64,000 bases of DNA from Thiomicrorhabdus heinhorstiae (GTDB taxonomy: Bacteria; Pseudomonadota; Gammaproteobacteria; Thiomicrospirales; Thiomicrospiraceae). Positions 39,998 through 49,049 of the stretch are shown piece after piece (position 1 is the stretch's first letter; every line of letters starts with the position of its first letter). The position numbers and the translations under genes were made by a program. The notes under the pieces were generated by a model. It was not told the origin of the DNA. It ran no database searches and saw only the letters and a program-made list of their open reading frames with translations. The stretch covers positions 62,001-126,000 of the forward strand of contig NZ_JACBGI020000002.1 in NCBI RefSeq assembly GCF_013391765.2. The letters are read 5' to 3'.

Positions 39998-41848
39998 ATG
40001 ACTGAGCACCTCGAGTTCCACAGTGATCAGGAACGCTTACAGCAGAAACGTCTATTAAGATTCCGCCTCTACTTCGCCTTGGGCTTTGTCCTGGTTCTGT
40101 TTCTATTTCTGATCGGACGCATGGCTTATCTGCAATGGTATAACTTCGATCGCTACCACGGTTTAGCCGAAGGCAACCGTATTTCCATCGAAATTCTGCC
40201 ACCGACGCGCGGTAAAATTTATGACCGGAACCATGTCTTGCTTGCCGACAATCAGCCAGTGTACGCCATCAAAATGATCCGCGAGAAGATGACCGACATC
40301 GATGCGGTACAACAGGCTTTACAGAAGCTGATGCCAGAAGTCGATCCGGAAAGCATGGACAAATTCTTCAAACGCTTCAAGCAGGGCAATCGAGTCAAAC
40401 CCTATACCCTGCCTTTCACACTTGATGAACAACAAGCCGCAGAATATGCGGTTATCGGCTACCAGTTTCCGGGCGTAACCCTGAGCGCCCGACTGAAACG
40501 TGTCTATCCATTCCACGAACATGCAGTCCATGCCCTTGGCTATGTCGGTCGCATAAATCAGAAAGAATTACAAAAACTCGACCCGGCACTCTATCGCGGA
40601 ACCGATATCATCGGCAAATCCGGTATCGAAAAATACTACGAACCGATTCTCCACGGTCAGCCGGGCGTACAGCAAGTTGAAACCAACGCTCGCGGACGCG
40701 TATTACGCAAGCTGGAAACCCTTCCAGCGATTCCCGGCCAGGACATCCATCTGACTCTGGATATCAAACTGCAGCAATACGCCGAATCGCTCTTTACCCA
40801 GAAACGTGGCGGTCTGGTAGCCCTGGATCCACAAAACGGTGAAGTTCTGGCTTATGTCAGCATGCCGACTTTCGACCCCAACCTGTTTGTCGATGGTATT
40901 GCCCACGACACCTATCGCGATCTGCTAAACAATCCGAACCGACCGTTCATCAACCGCGTCATCAACGGACAGTATCCGCCGGGATCGACCATCAAGCCGT
41001 TTGTGGCTCTCGGTGCAATCGAAAACAATGTTATTTCGCCAAGCAAAAAAATCTATGATCCGGGGTATTTTGAATATAAGAACCACCGCTACCGTGACTG
41101 GAAGCGCACCGGACACGGTTTTGTCGACATGGATGCGGCGATTACCCAATCCTGCGACACCTATTTTTATATGCTGAGTCTGGATATGGGGATCGATAAT
41201 ATCCATGATGCACTTTATCCTTTTGGATTCGGACATAGAACCGGGATCGACCTATATGGTGAATCTCGCGGTATTCTACCGTCGCAGGAATGGAAACGCG
41301 AAACCAAAGGCAAGCCCTGGTATCGCGGCGAAACGATTATTTCCTCTATCGGCCAGGGATATAATCTGGCAACACCGCTACAATTGGCACAGGCTACAGC
41401 CGTATTGGCCAACCGCGGAAAAGTAGTGCAACCCCACCTGTTGCGTATGCCGTTAAGCGAACCGAGCGAGCAGATCGAAATTAAAAATATCGATAACTGG
41501 GAAAGAGTCATTACCGCCATGAGCCATGTTATGCACAGTAAAAAAGGTACGGCGCACAAGCATGCGTTGGATCTGGGCTTTAAAATGGCGGGGAAAACCG
41601 GTACTGCACAGGTTTTCAGCTTGAAAGAAGCCAACTACAATGCCGACGAAATCGACAAGTCCCTGCATGACCACTCGCTGTTTATCGGTTTTGCGCCAAT
41701 CGACAAGCCAAAAATCGCCGTCGCCGTCATCGTCGAAAACGGTGGTAGCGGAAGTAAAACCGCCGCGCCGATGGCGGTACAATTAATCAAACACTATTTG
41801 GAAGAACAAGCCAAAATACCAACCGGTTCCGGGGATCAAGCCTCATGA
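39998..41848 (+). CDS. mrdA: penicillin-binding protein 2 (transpeptidase of elongation)
   Basis: Class B transpeptidase that cross-links peptidoglycan during rod elongation, paired with RodA. 616 residues from ATG 39998, one base after the mreD stop. A membrane anchor (about 26-46) is followed by the pedestal domain (RISIEILPPTRGKIYDRN) and the transpeptidase with catalytic S330-TI-K333 in PPGSTIKPF, the SCD motif in TQSCDTYFY, and KTGTAQ. The stop codon overlaps the rodA start (ATGA at 41845-41848). Confidence 0.96.
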   Translation: MTEHLEFHSDQERLQQKRLLRFRLYFALGFVLVLFLFLIGRMAYLQWYNFDRYHGLAEGNRISIEILPPTRGKIYDRNHVLLADNQPVYAIKMIREKMTDIDAVQQALQKLMPEVDPESMDKFFKRFKQGNRVKPYTLPFTLDEQQAAEYAVIGYQFPGVTLSARLKRVYPFHEHAVHALGYVGRINQKELQKLDPALYRGTDIIGKSGIEKYYEPILHGQPGVQQVETNARGRVLRKLETLPAIPGQDIHLTLDIKLQQYAESLFTQKRGGLVALDPQNGEVLAYVSMPTFDPNLFVDGIAHDTYRDLLNNPNRPFINRVINGQYPPGSTIKPFVALGAIENNVISPSKKIYDPGYFEYKNHRYRDWKRTGHGFVDMDAAITQSCDTYFYMLSLDMGIDNIHDALYPFGFGHRTGIDLYGESRGILPSQEWKRETKGKPWYRGETIISSIGQGYNLATPLQLAQATAVLANRGKVVQPHLLRMPLSEPSEQIEIKNIDNWERVITAMSHVMHSKKGTAHKHALDLGFKMAGKTGTAQVFSLKEANYNADEIDKSLHDHSLFIGFAPIDKPKIAVAVIVENGGSGSKTAAPMAVQLIKHYLEEQAKIPTGSGDQAS

Positions 41849-42987
41849 GAATAGCAACCTCTAGACCTCAGCAGGTATACCGACGCAACAAGGGAGTGCT
41901 TAACCTGCTCCACTTGGACGGCTGGCTATTGCTTGGAATCTTATTACTTCTGGCCACCAGCGCCGCAGTGGTTTACAGCGCCTCCGGCGGAAGTGACGCA
42001 GTCATTTTCCGCCATCTGGTGCGTATCGGCTTTGCTTTGGGTCTGCTGTTCCTATTCGCGCAAATCCCGCCAACCCTGCTTTATATCTTTACACCGTGGC
42101 TGTTTCTGTTCGGCCTCATCCTGTTAATCGCCGTACCGATTTTCGGTGACATCGGTAAGGGAGCGCAACGCTGGCTGGAGATAGGCCCGATCCGCTTCCA
42201 GCCCTCGGAACTGATGAAACTGGTTCTGCCACTAATGGTCGCCTGGCTGTTCGCACATAGTAAATTACCGCCGAGCTTCGAACGGATTGTCGTTGCTCTG
42301 GTCGTAATCGGCGTCACTTCCGGATTGATCGTTATTCAGCCGGACCTGGGAACTTCACTGCTGATCGCCATGAGCGGTCTGTTTGTCGTCTTTTTTGCCG
42401 GCCTGCCTTGGCGCGTCATTCTACTGGCCATTGCCGGTGTTGTCGCCAGTGCGCCTATCGCCTGGCAATTCATGCACGCCTATCAAAAACAGCGGGTGCT
42501 AACCTTCCTGAATCCCGAATCCGATCCGCTCGGCAGCGGCTATCATATTATCCAGTCCAAAATCGCCATCGGTTCCGGCGGCTTGGAAGGCAAAGGCTTT
42601 ATGGGCAGCACTCAGGCACACCTAGATTTTTTACCGGAAAGTACCACTGACTTCATCTTTTCGGTGCTGTCCGAAGAGTTCGGACTTTTAGGCGTTATTC
42701 TGCTACTGGCGCTATACACTTTCGTCATCGCCCGCGGACTGTATATCTCGTCACAAGCCCAAGACAACTTTACCCGCCTGATTGCCGCCAGCCTCACCAT
42801 GACACTGTTCGTTTACGCTTTCGTCAATATCGGTATGGTCAGCGGACTTTTGCCGGTGGTCGGTCTACCTCTGCCTCTCATTAGCTACGGTGGAAGCTCG
42901 CTGGTGACCCTGATGATCAGCTTCGGAATCCTCATGTCGATTCACACGCACAAAAAACTACTGACGGCAAAAGACCCAGAAGGTTAA
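41845..42987 (+). CDS. rodA: peptidoglycan polymerase RodA (SEDS)
   Basis: SEDS glycosyltransferase that polymerises glycan strands with PBP2. 380 residues with about ten membrane helices. Family motifs: GKGAQRWLEIGPIRFQPSELMKL, QPDLGTSLLI, and the C-terminal GLLPVVGLPLPLISYGGSS. The catalytic Asp in the fourth periplasmic loop region is expected at PESTTDFIFSVLSEE. It overlaps mrdA by four bases and is the last gene of the rod operon. Confidence 0.96.
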   Translation: MRIATSRPQQVYRRNKGVLNLLHLDGWLLLGILLLLATSAAVVYSASGGSDAVIFRHLVRIGFALGLLFLFAQIPPTLLYIFTPWLFLFGLILLIAVPIFGDIGKGAQRWLEIGPIRFQPSELMKLVLPLMVAWLFAHSKLPPSFERIVVALVVIGVTSGLIVIQPDLGTSLLIAMSGLFVVFFAGLPWRVILLAIAGVVASAPIAWQFMHAYQKQRVLTFLNPESDPLGSGYHIIQSKIAIGSGGLEGKGFMGSTQAHLDFLPESTTDFIFSVLSEEFGLLGVILLLALYTFVIARGLYISSQAQDNFTRLIAASLTMTLFVYAFVNIGMVSGLLPVVGLPLPLISYGGSSLVTLMISFGILMSIHTHKKLLTAKDPEG

Positions 42988-43071
42988 AAAGTACGGATTT
43001 TTCAAGACTTCGTGTCATTATGCGCGTTTAGATTTAGCCTAAACTGTGGTACATTTATTTACTGTTTTTGT

Positions 43072-43336
43072 TAGCGTCTGTTAAAAATTTATTCTTTCGT
43101 TTTGTTGCAGCTGAAAACCCGGTAATCAAGGCGCTCAAAGTACAGTTTGGTTATTCAAAACAAGCGTTGAGCAACAAAAGATGATGGATTTTAGGCCGCA
43201 ACTCGTAGAACCTGCGCCATTTTTCCACTGACGGCGTTACCTTACATTCAAACAGAATGACTACTCCACGCTGACTGCCTTAACCGGGCAAAAATAGTGT
43301 TGATAAAACGCAAAAACGAATTTACAACAGACCCTA
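43072..43336. mobile_element. MITE-like element with about 60 bp inverted ends
   Basis: The left end GTCTGTTAAAAATT (43076-43089) and the complement of the right end, GTCTGTTGTAAATTC (43332-43318), match, and the similarity continues inwards for about 60 bases (CGTTTT and CCCGGT blocks in both arms). TAG flanks each end (43072-43074 and 43335-43337), possibly a TA-type target duplication. The interior of about 140 bases has no reading frame. Size, structure and ends fit a non-autonomous derivative of an IS element. Confidence 0.65.
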
Positions 43337-43375
43337 GACATACTTCCCACAAAAGCAGTAGAGAATCAGATCGAC

Positions 43376-44575
43376 ATGCAATATTTAGCTAAGCTTTTCA
43401 CGCTTTTCGTGCTGTTATTCAGCACCCCCTCTTTTGCGGAACCTATTCCGACACCAACCCCGTTAGCGAATCCGCCGATTCCGCATGTTGTTCCGTCTCC
43501 GCCTGCTATCGCCGGTAAAGCTTATCTACTGATCGACATTAACAGCGGTTATGTATTGGCTTCCAAAGAACCGGACAAACCTGTCGAACCGGCCAGTCTG
43601 ACCAAAATCATGACCGGCTATGTTGTCATCAACGAACTGCGCAACGGCAACCTGCACCTGGACGACATGGTCTCTATCAGCCAGAAAGCGTGGAAAATGC
43701 CTGGCTCGAAGATGTTTATCGAAGTCGGCAAACAGGTTTCAGTACATGATTTGATTAAAGGGATGGTCATTCAGTCAGGAAACGATGCCAGTGTTGCTCT
43801 GGCCGAACATATAGCCGGAAGTGAAGAAGTCTTTGCCCAGCTAATGAACAAATATGCCAAATCGCTTGGTATGACAGGCACTCATTACGTTAATGCAACC
43901 GGTTTGCCAAACCCGGATCATTACACCACTGCACGTGATTTGGCAATCCTGACAAAAGCGTTGATTACCAAATTCCCTGAAGAATACGAATGGTACTCTC
44001 AGAAGAAATTCACTTACAACGGCATTACCCAGTACAACCGCAACAAACTCCTCTGGCAAGACCCGACGGTTGACGGCTTGAAAACCGGACATACCGAATC
44101 GGCAGGTTACTGTCTGGTCTCTTCCGCCAAGCGCGAAGACATGCGTTTAATCAGCGTCATCCTTGGAACGGCAAGTGCCAAGATGCGTATTCAGGAAACG
44201 CAAAAGCTGCTGAACTACGGCTTCCGTTTCTTCGAAACCCATAAACTGTATAACGCTCAGCAACGTCTAAACGACGTTAAAGTATGGGAAGGTACCCGCG
44301 ATTTGATCGGCATTGGTTTGAAAGACGACCTGTATGTCACGATCCCGCGCGGTCAGTACAAGAATCTGAAGATTGAAAGCTCTATTCAGCCGCAAATCAA
44401 GGCACCGATTCAAAACCTGCAAGAGCTTGGTACTCTGCATGTTTCTCTGGGAGACAAAACGCTGGTTGAGCGTCCATTGGTTGCTCTTGCCGATGTGGAA
44501 GAAGGCTCTTTCTTCAAGAAAGTTCTGGATCAGCTGAAACTGTTCTTCCGCTCGCTGTTCAGTTTTCTAGATTAA
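43376..44575 (+). CDS. dacA: D-alanyl-D-alanine carboxypeptidase (PBP5/6 type)
   Basis: Trims the terminal D-Ala from peptidoglycan stem peptides in the periplasm. 399 residues with a Sec signal (cleavage near SFA-EP, residue 21) and an unusual Pro-rich stretch right after it (about 24-44). Active-site S74-LT-K77 in PASLTKIM, SGN in IQSGNDAS, and KTGH in GLKTGHTESAG. The C-terminal beta domain ends with an amphipathic anchor (FFKKVLDQLKLFFRSLFSFLD) that holds it to the membrane. A terminator follows at once. Confidence 0.95.
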   Translation: MQYLAKLFTLFVLLFSTPSFAEPIPTPTPLANPPIPHVVPSPPAIAGKAYLLIDINSGYVLASKEPDKPVEPASLTKIMTGYVVINELRNGNLHLDDMVSISQKAWKMPGSKMFIEVGKQVSVHDLIKGMVIQSGNDASVALAEHIAGSEEVFAQLMNKYAKSLGMTGTHYVNATGLPNPDHYTTARDLAILTKALITKFPEEYEWYSQKKFTYNGITQYNRNKLLWQDPTVDGLKTGHTESAGYCLVSSAKREDMRLISVILGTASAKMRIQETQKLLNYGFRFFETHKLYNAQQRLNDVKVWEGTRDLIGIGLKDDLYVTIPRGQYKNLKIESSIQPQIKAPIQNLQELGTLHVSLGDKTLVERPLVALADVEEGSFFKKVLDQLKLFFRSLFSFLD

Positions 44576-44578
44576 ATG

Positions 44579-44606
44579 ACAGGCCGCAAATACTGCGGCC
44601 TTTTTC
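44579..44606 (+). terminator. terminator after dacA
   Basis: AGGCCGC and GCGGCCTTTTT around AAATACT, starting six bases after the dacA stop and ending just before the next gene. Confidence 0.88.
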
Positions 44607-44618
44607 GTTGGGAAGCCT

Positions 44619-45506
44619 ATGAACACATCTCCGGTTACCGAGCAAATCGTCTACTTGAATGGAGAATTCCTGCCGATGATGGAAGCGCAGGTTTCCACGC
44701 AGGACCGCGGTTTTTTATTCGGTGACGGCGTCTATGAAGTGATTCCGGTCTATCAACGCCAGCTCTTCTGTTTCAAAGAACACCTGCAACGCCTGAAAAA
44801 CAGTCTGCAGGCGACTTCGATCGCCAACCCGCTTACCGATCAAGACTGGCTTCAACTGCTAAACGACCTGATAGAACGACATCCCTGGCAAGACCAGTTT
44901 ATCTATCTGCAAGTCACTCGCGGCGTACAGATGCAGCGTGACCACCTGCCGGCGGATTGTTTGCAACCAACGATCTACGCCTATACCAATCCGTTGCAGC
45001 CGGTAAGCGATGCCGTCTTAACCAACGGCATCAAAGCAATTACTCTCGAAGACATTCGCTGGATGCGTTGCGACATCAAAGCGATTACACTATTACCTAA
45101 CATCATGATGAAATTAGCCGCCAAGGCTCAGGGCGCAGATGATGCAATTCTGCTCAGCCTCGATGGCTACGTTAATGAAGGGACGGCAAGTAATGTCTTT
45201 ATCGTTAAAGACGGCTATCTCATTACGCCGCCGAACGGTAAACGACTATTACCGGGCGTGACACGTCTGGTCATCGAACGCATTGCGATGAACAAACAGA
45301 TTCCATTTAAAGAAGCCCAGATCAGCGAACAGGAATTACATCAGGCAGATGAAATCTGGTTATCCAGCTCGACCAAAGAAGCTTTACCGGTTACTCAACT
45401 AGACGGCAAGAAAGTCGGCACTGGAAAACCGGGGGCGATTTGGCATACAATGCGCGACCATTACCAACAGACAAAAATAGCGCTTCTTACGGAATGTGCC
45501 GATTGA
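44619..45506 (+). CDS. dat: D-amino-acid aminotransferase (class IV)
   Basis: Fold-type IV PLP transaminase, 295 residues. The early block FLFGDGVYEVIPVY, the PLP lysine in WMRCDIKAITLLPNIM, the NEGTASNVFIV block and LPGVTR are class IV hallmarks; the tail sequence with DEIWLSSSTKEALPV matches D-alanine aminotransferases better than branched-chain ones. It makes D-Glu and D-Ala interconvertible for wall synthesis. Position between dacA and ybeD-lipB supports Dat. The terminator in front means it needs its own promoter or read-through. Confidence 0.85.
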   Translation: MNTSPVTEQIVYLNGEFLPMMEAQVSTQDRGFLFGDGVYEVIPVYQRQLFCFKEHLQRLKNSLQATSIANPLTDQDWLQLLNDLIERHPWQDQFIYLQVTRGVQMQRDHLPADCLQPTIYAYTNPLQPVSDAVLTNGIKAITLEDIRWMRCDIKAITLLPNIMMKLAAKAQGADDAILLSLDGYVNEGTASNVFIVKDGYLITPPNGKRLLPGVTRLVIERIAMNKQIPFKEAQISEQELHQADEIWLSSSTKEALPVTQLDGKKVGTGKPGAIWHTMRDHYQQTKIALLTECAD

Positions 45507-45536
45507 AGCGCCTCCTGAAATTAAGGGCGAGTTTAT

Positions 45537-45821
45537 ATGACTAAAGATTTACATACTCCCGACAACGAAAGCTTGATCGAGTTCCCCTGTGACTTCAAGC
45601 TTAAAGCGATGGGACACAATACCGAAGAGTTCGTCGAACTGGTTTTCGAGATTGCCAATAAATATGCACCGAATACCCCGCGTGAAAATATTCAGGTCGT
45701 GGACTCAAAGGGCAAACGCTTTATTTCCGTCAATGTCACCATTTACGCCACCTGTCTGGAACAGGTTCACGGTATTTACGGCGACTTGAAAAAACACCCC
45801 ATGGTTTTAATGACTCTATAA
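45537..45821 (+). CDS. ybeD: YbeD (DUF493) protein
   Basis: 94 residues with a ferredoxin-like alpha-beta pattern. Family blocks: SLIEFPCDFKLKAMGHNTEEF at the N-terminus, the strand FISVNVTIYATCLEQVHGIYGDLKKHPMV at the end. The family is cytosolic and is usually found between dac genes and lipB, as here; its role in lipoate metabolism is suspected only from that neighbourhood. lipB follows after 26 bp. Confidence 0.9.
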   Translation: MTKDLHTPDNESLIEFPCDFKLKAMGHNTEEFVELVFEIANKYAPNTPRENIQVVDSKGKRFISVNVTIYATCLEQVHGIYGDLKKHPMVLMTL

Positions 45822-45847
45822 TCTGAGTCCTCTACCCCACACTTGCC

Positions 45848-46528
45848 ATGCCCATTCGAATCATTCACTCCGGCTTGCAGGCTTACGAACAGAGCTGGCA
45901 AGCGATGCAAGAATATACTTCTACACGCGACGACTGCAGCGAAGACCAAATCTGGATCGTCGAGCATCCGCCGGTTTACACCCAGGGCTTGAATGGAAAA
46001 AGTGAACACCTGCTCTACCCTGACCCGTCGATTCCGATTGTACAAACCGATCGTGGCGGACAAATCACCTATCACGGTCCCGGGCAAATTATTCTGTACG
46101 TCCTGATCGATCTGAAACGCGGTAAACTGGGGGTTCGTGCTCTGGTATCCTTACTGGAACAAGCCATTGTCGATTTCCTGAGCAGATATGACATTCAGGC
46201 CTATGCCGATCCGGATGCACCCGGAGTTTATGTTGATGGCCGAAAAATTGCCTCTCTCGGTTTGAAAATCCGTAAACAAAAAAGCTACCATGGCCTCGCC
46301 TTCAACTTCGACATGGATTTAACTCCCTTTAAAGCGATCAACCCTTGTGGTTTGATCGATATGCAGATGGTGCAATTCAAAGAGCTGGTCGATGCAACTT
46401 CAACACCTTTGTTTTCGCAAGCGGCCCTCGAATTGGCACAAATACTTGCTGACCTAGTCGAGCAAAGCATCACACAAAACTCCGGCGAAAATTCCGCAAA
46501 ACAGCAAGAAGATGCTCCAAGTGCGTGA
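45848..46528 (+). CDS. lipB: octanoyltransferase LipB
   Basis: Moves octanoyl from acyl carrier protein to lipoyl domains, the first step of lipoate synthesis. 226 residues. Motifs: [11 protein letters not shown]-type [27 protein letters not shown], the Lys in ASLGLKIRK, and the catalytic Cys in [13 protein letters not shown]. The C-terminal 25 residues are polar and variable. It is followed by lipA after 60 bp. Confidence 0.95.
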   Translation: MPIRIIHSGLQAYEQSWQAMQEYTSTRDDCSEDQIWIVEHPPVYTQGLNGKSEHLLYPDPSIPIVQTDRGGQITYHGPGQIILYVLIDLKRGKLGVRALVSLLEQAIVDFLSRYDIQAYADPDAPGVYVDGRKIASLGLKIRKQKSYHGLAFNFDMDLTPFKAINPCGLIDMQMVQFKELVDATSTPLFSQAALELAQILADLVEQSITQNSGENSAKQQEDAPSA

Positions 46529-46588
46529 ATCCTTTATAATAAGCGCCTAATATTTAATAGCTCTTCGTAAACGGACACTGAACAGCAG

Positions 46589-47608
46589 ATGGCAAATCCT
46601 CCTCAAATTCAAGAAATCGGTCTCGATCAGATCGGCAATGCCAACTCACTGAAAGCGCGCAATGCCGCCATGTCGAAGGGCGAATACAAAACCAAAGCTC
46701 TGAAACACCGCCCGGATCCGAATGTTGAAAAACTGCAAAAACCGCGCTGGATCAAGGCCAAACTGCCGAAAGCGCAAGATATTCACCGCGTAAAAGAACT
46801 GAAAAACATTCTACGCGAACAGGGACTGCACAGTGTCTGTGAAGAAGCCTCCTGCCCCAACCTTGGAGAATGCTTCGGTCACGGCACCGCGACCTTTATG
46901 ATTATGGGCGATATCTGCACACGCCGCTGCCCGTTTTGCGATGTTACCTACGGGCGTCCGAAAGCGCTGGATCAAAAAGAACCGCAACACCTGGCCAATA
47001 CCGTAAAAGCCATGGGGCTGAATTACGTGGTCATTACTTCGGTCGACCGTGATGATCTGCGCGATGGCGGAGCCAACCACTTTCGGCAATGTATCCAGGC
47101 TTTACGAGAAACCTCTCCGAACACGACGGTTGAAACACTGGTGCCGGATTTCCGTGGCCGTCTCAGTGTTGCTTTGGAAACCCTTAACCAGTCGCCTCCG
47201 GATGTGCTTAACCACAATTTGGAAACCGTACCTCGTCTCTATGAAGAAGCGCGACCAGGAGCGGACTATCAGGCCTCTTTGGATCTGCTTCAACGTTTCA
47301 AGCGCAACAACCCGGACGTCAAAACTAAATCCGGCTTGATGGTTGGTTTGGGGGAAAGCATGCAAGAACTGCTGCAAGTCATGCGCGATCTCCGTGCTCA
47401 CGATGTGGAAATGCTCACTGTCGGCCAATACCTGCAACCCAGCGATTTCCATCTGGCAGTCAAAAAATATTGGACACCGGACGAGTTCAAACAGGTTGAG
47501 GAAGCCGGCTATGAAATGGGCTTCAGCAATGTCGCCGCCGGCCCGATGGTGCGCTCTTCATACCATGCAGACCTGCAGGCTCAGGGCATAAAAAGCGATA
47601 TGAGTTAA
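46589..47608 (+). CDS. lipA: lipoyl synthase LipA
   Basis: Radical SAM enzyme that inserts two sulfurs into octanoyl chains. 339 residues. The auxiliary cluster cysteines are in [14 protein letters not shown] and the radical SAM cysteines in [10 protein letters not shown], both complete; the C-terminal RSSYHAD with the Ser ligand is also present. The N-terminal 50 residues are polar and longer than in E. coli but within family range. It ends the ybeD-lipB-lipA group and is followed by a terminator. Confidence 0.97.
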   Translation: MANPPQIQEIGLDQIGNANSLKARNAAMSKGEYKTKALKHRPDPNVEKLQKPRWIKAKLPKAQDIHRVKELKNILREQGLHSVCEEASCPNLGECFGHGTATFMIMGDICTRRCPFCDVTYGRPKALDQKEPQHLANTVKAMGLNYVVITSVDRDDLRDGGANHFRQCIQALRETSPNTTVETLVPDFRGRLSVALETLNQSPPDVLNHNLETVPRLYEEARPGADYQASLDLLQRFKRNNPDVKTKSGLMVGLGESMQELLQVMRDLRAHDVEMLTVGQYLQPSDFHLAVKKYWTPDEFKQVEEAGYEMGFSNVAAGPMVRSSYHADLQAQGIKSDMS

Positions 47609-47619
47609 AGTTTGAAAAG

Positions 47620-47648
47620 AAAAAGCCCTGAAAATCAGGGCTTTTTTA
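47620..47648. terminator. bidirectional terminator between lipA and the Spy-like gene
   Basis: AAAAAGCCCTG and CAGGGCTTTTTT arms around AAAAT, between two converging genes. Confidence 0.9.
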
Positions 47649-47670
47649 TTATCGAAAGATCAGAGAAAGG

Positions 47671-48447
47671 TTACTCTCCAATCATCATGTCCTCGTAGGC
47701 ATTGCGCAGTTGCTGTTTTTGTTCCTTCGTTAAAACATTCTGCATTTCCTGATGAACTTTAGCTCGTTCCATAAAGGCTTGTTTTCTCACAGCAGTCATA
47801 TCGTCGTAAGCTTTGGCAATCGCTTTTTCATCACCCGACTGTGTCGCCTGCCAGACCTCGTTACGTGCTTTCCACATATCTTTCATAATTGGAGTCATCT
47901 TGCCTGACGCATCAGAACGAATCTTTTGCATTTTCTCGATTTGAGACTGACTTAGATTTAGATTCAGAGAACCATAAGCTCCCATCATTCCCCGACCGAA
48001 ACCTGCCTGAGCTCCCGGACCGGTGCCACGCATCATTCCTGGGCCAGGACCATAGCCATAACCTTGTCGCATTCCTTGACCAGAGCCATAGCCACCACCC
48101 ATCCCAGGGCCGTAACCACCCATCATTCCCGGACCTGGACCATAGCCACTGCCCATCCCAGGGCCGTAACCATTCATCATGCCATAGCCTGGACCATAGC
48201 CACCGCCCATTCCAGGACCGTAACCATTCATCATGCCATAGCCTGGACCATAGCCACCTCCCATACCGGGACCGTAACCATTCATCATGCCATAGCCTGG
48301 ACCATAGCCACCGCCCATTCCAGGACCGTAACCATTCATCATTCCATATCCAGGGCCTGTAAAGGCGAAATCGTCATCATCGGCTTGTACTTGTGACATG
48401 GGGAGTAATAACGCTGATAGAAATAATGCTTTCATAACCGTTTTCAT
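47671..48447 (-). CDS. exported Spy/CpxP-like protein with Gly-Tyr-Met repeats
   Basis: 258 residues. Sec signal peptide (cleavage near VQA, residue 22), then DDDDFAF, then five tandem 18-residue units (39-128) of the form GYGPGMGGGYGPGYGMMN, the last two degenerate, a Gly/Met-rich linker (129-160), and a C-terminal helical domain with the two LTXXQ-type motifs of Spy/CpxP chaperones (LNLSQSQIEKMQ and LTKEQKQQLRNAY). The Spy-like part suggests a periplasmic chaperone; Met- and Gly-rich repeats suggest copper or silver binding or a flexible extension, which is inference. Monocistronic. Confidence 0.8.
   Translation of the reverse strand: MKTVMKALFLSALLLPMSQVQADDDDFAFTGPGYGMMNGYGPGMGGGYGPGYGMMNGYGPGMGGGYGPGYGMMNGYGPGMGGGYGPGYGMMNGYGPGMGSGYGPGPGMMGGYGPGMGGGYGSGQGMRQGYGYGPGPGMMRGTGPGAQAGFGRGMMGAYGSLNLNLSQSQIEKMQKIRSDASGKMTPIMKDMWKARNEVWQATQSGDEKAIAKAYDDMTAVRKQAFMERAKVHQEMQNVLTKEQKQQLRNAYEDMMIGE
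48064..48333 (-). repeat. 54 bp tandem repeats in the Spy-like gene
   Basis: Five in-frame 54 bp units, the first three nearly identical at the DNA level and differing mainly at synonymous positions. Copy-number change between strains is likely. Confidence 0.85.
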
Positions 48448-49049
48448 TTTGAAATCCCTCTTTTCTATATAAATAGATAAAAATGACCTACCACGCCGGC
48501 AACCTCCATTTGCCGCGGTGTTAAAACAAAAACTTCTGCATCATATTGACTATAAATACTTTTTGCTGAAATTCAGTCAACTCGACGTTGCTTAATTCTG
48601 AAACTTTTTGCGGCATAAGTCAAAGGGACTGCTTTGAGAAATAATTAACCTTAATCAACTCAAGAACAATTATTTCAATTTATAAAATTCTTTAATCACT
48701 ACAAGCTCCGAAGCTCATTTCACTGGTTAAATGCAAGGTGCTACGACTATTCCAAAATACCAATCGCCCTCATCCGCAGAACGCTTTTTAATCGAATGGT
48801 AATACCAAAAGACAGTTCGAATCGGTTACATGCAACAACTGCCGCCTTCTCGAACTATGGTAAAATCGCTGACAAAATTTTGCTTTAAAAACATGAAAAT
48901 CTAAACCCGCCTTGAACAAAGACCGTGCAAGCCCCATTAAGAGCAAAACCTCGATCCGTTTAATGCCGATATTGGGTTAGACAATGAGCCGGCGGGATTT
49001 AATAACGCTAGACCTCTCTTTAGCGGCCAATATAATTTGAGACTTAAAT
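48448..49049. other. 600 bp intergenic region upstream of hslO
   Basis: Between divergent genes. It holds a very good sigma-32 promoter (48911-48940) and an hslO leader of about 100 bases. The rest shows no supported gene; a 31-codon frame at about 48523-48618 on the minus strand lacks a ribosome-binding site. Confidence 0.5.
48911..48940 (+). promoter_or_regulatory. sigma-32 (heat-shock) promoter of hslO
   Basis: CTTGAA (48911-48916), a 15-base spacer, and CCCCATTAA (48932-48940), against the consensus CTTGAA-N13-17-CCCCATTTA. It lies about 100 bp before the hslO start, and the gene it precedes is a known heat-shock gene. Confidence 0.7.

Noticed and set aside
48523-48618. 31-codon frame on the minus strand upstream of the Spy-like gene
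   Set aside because: No ribosome-binding site and too short to judge; left as intergenic.
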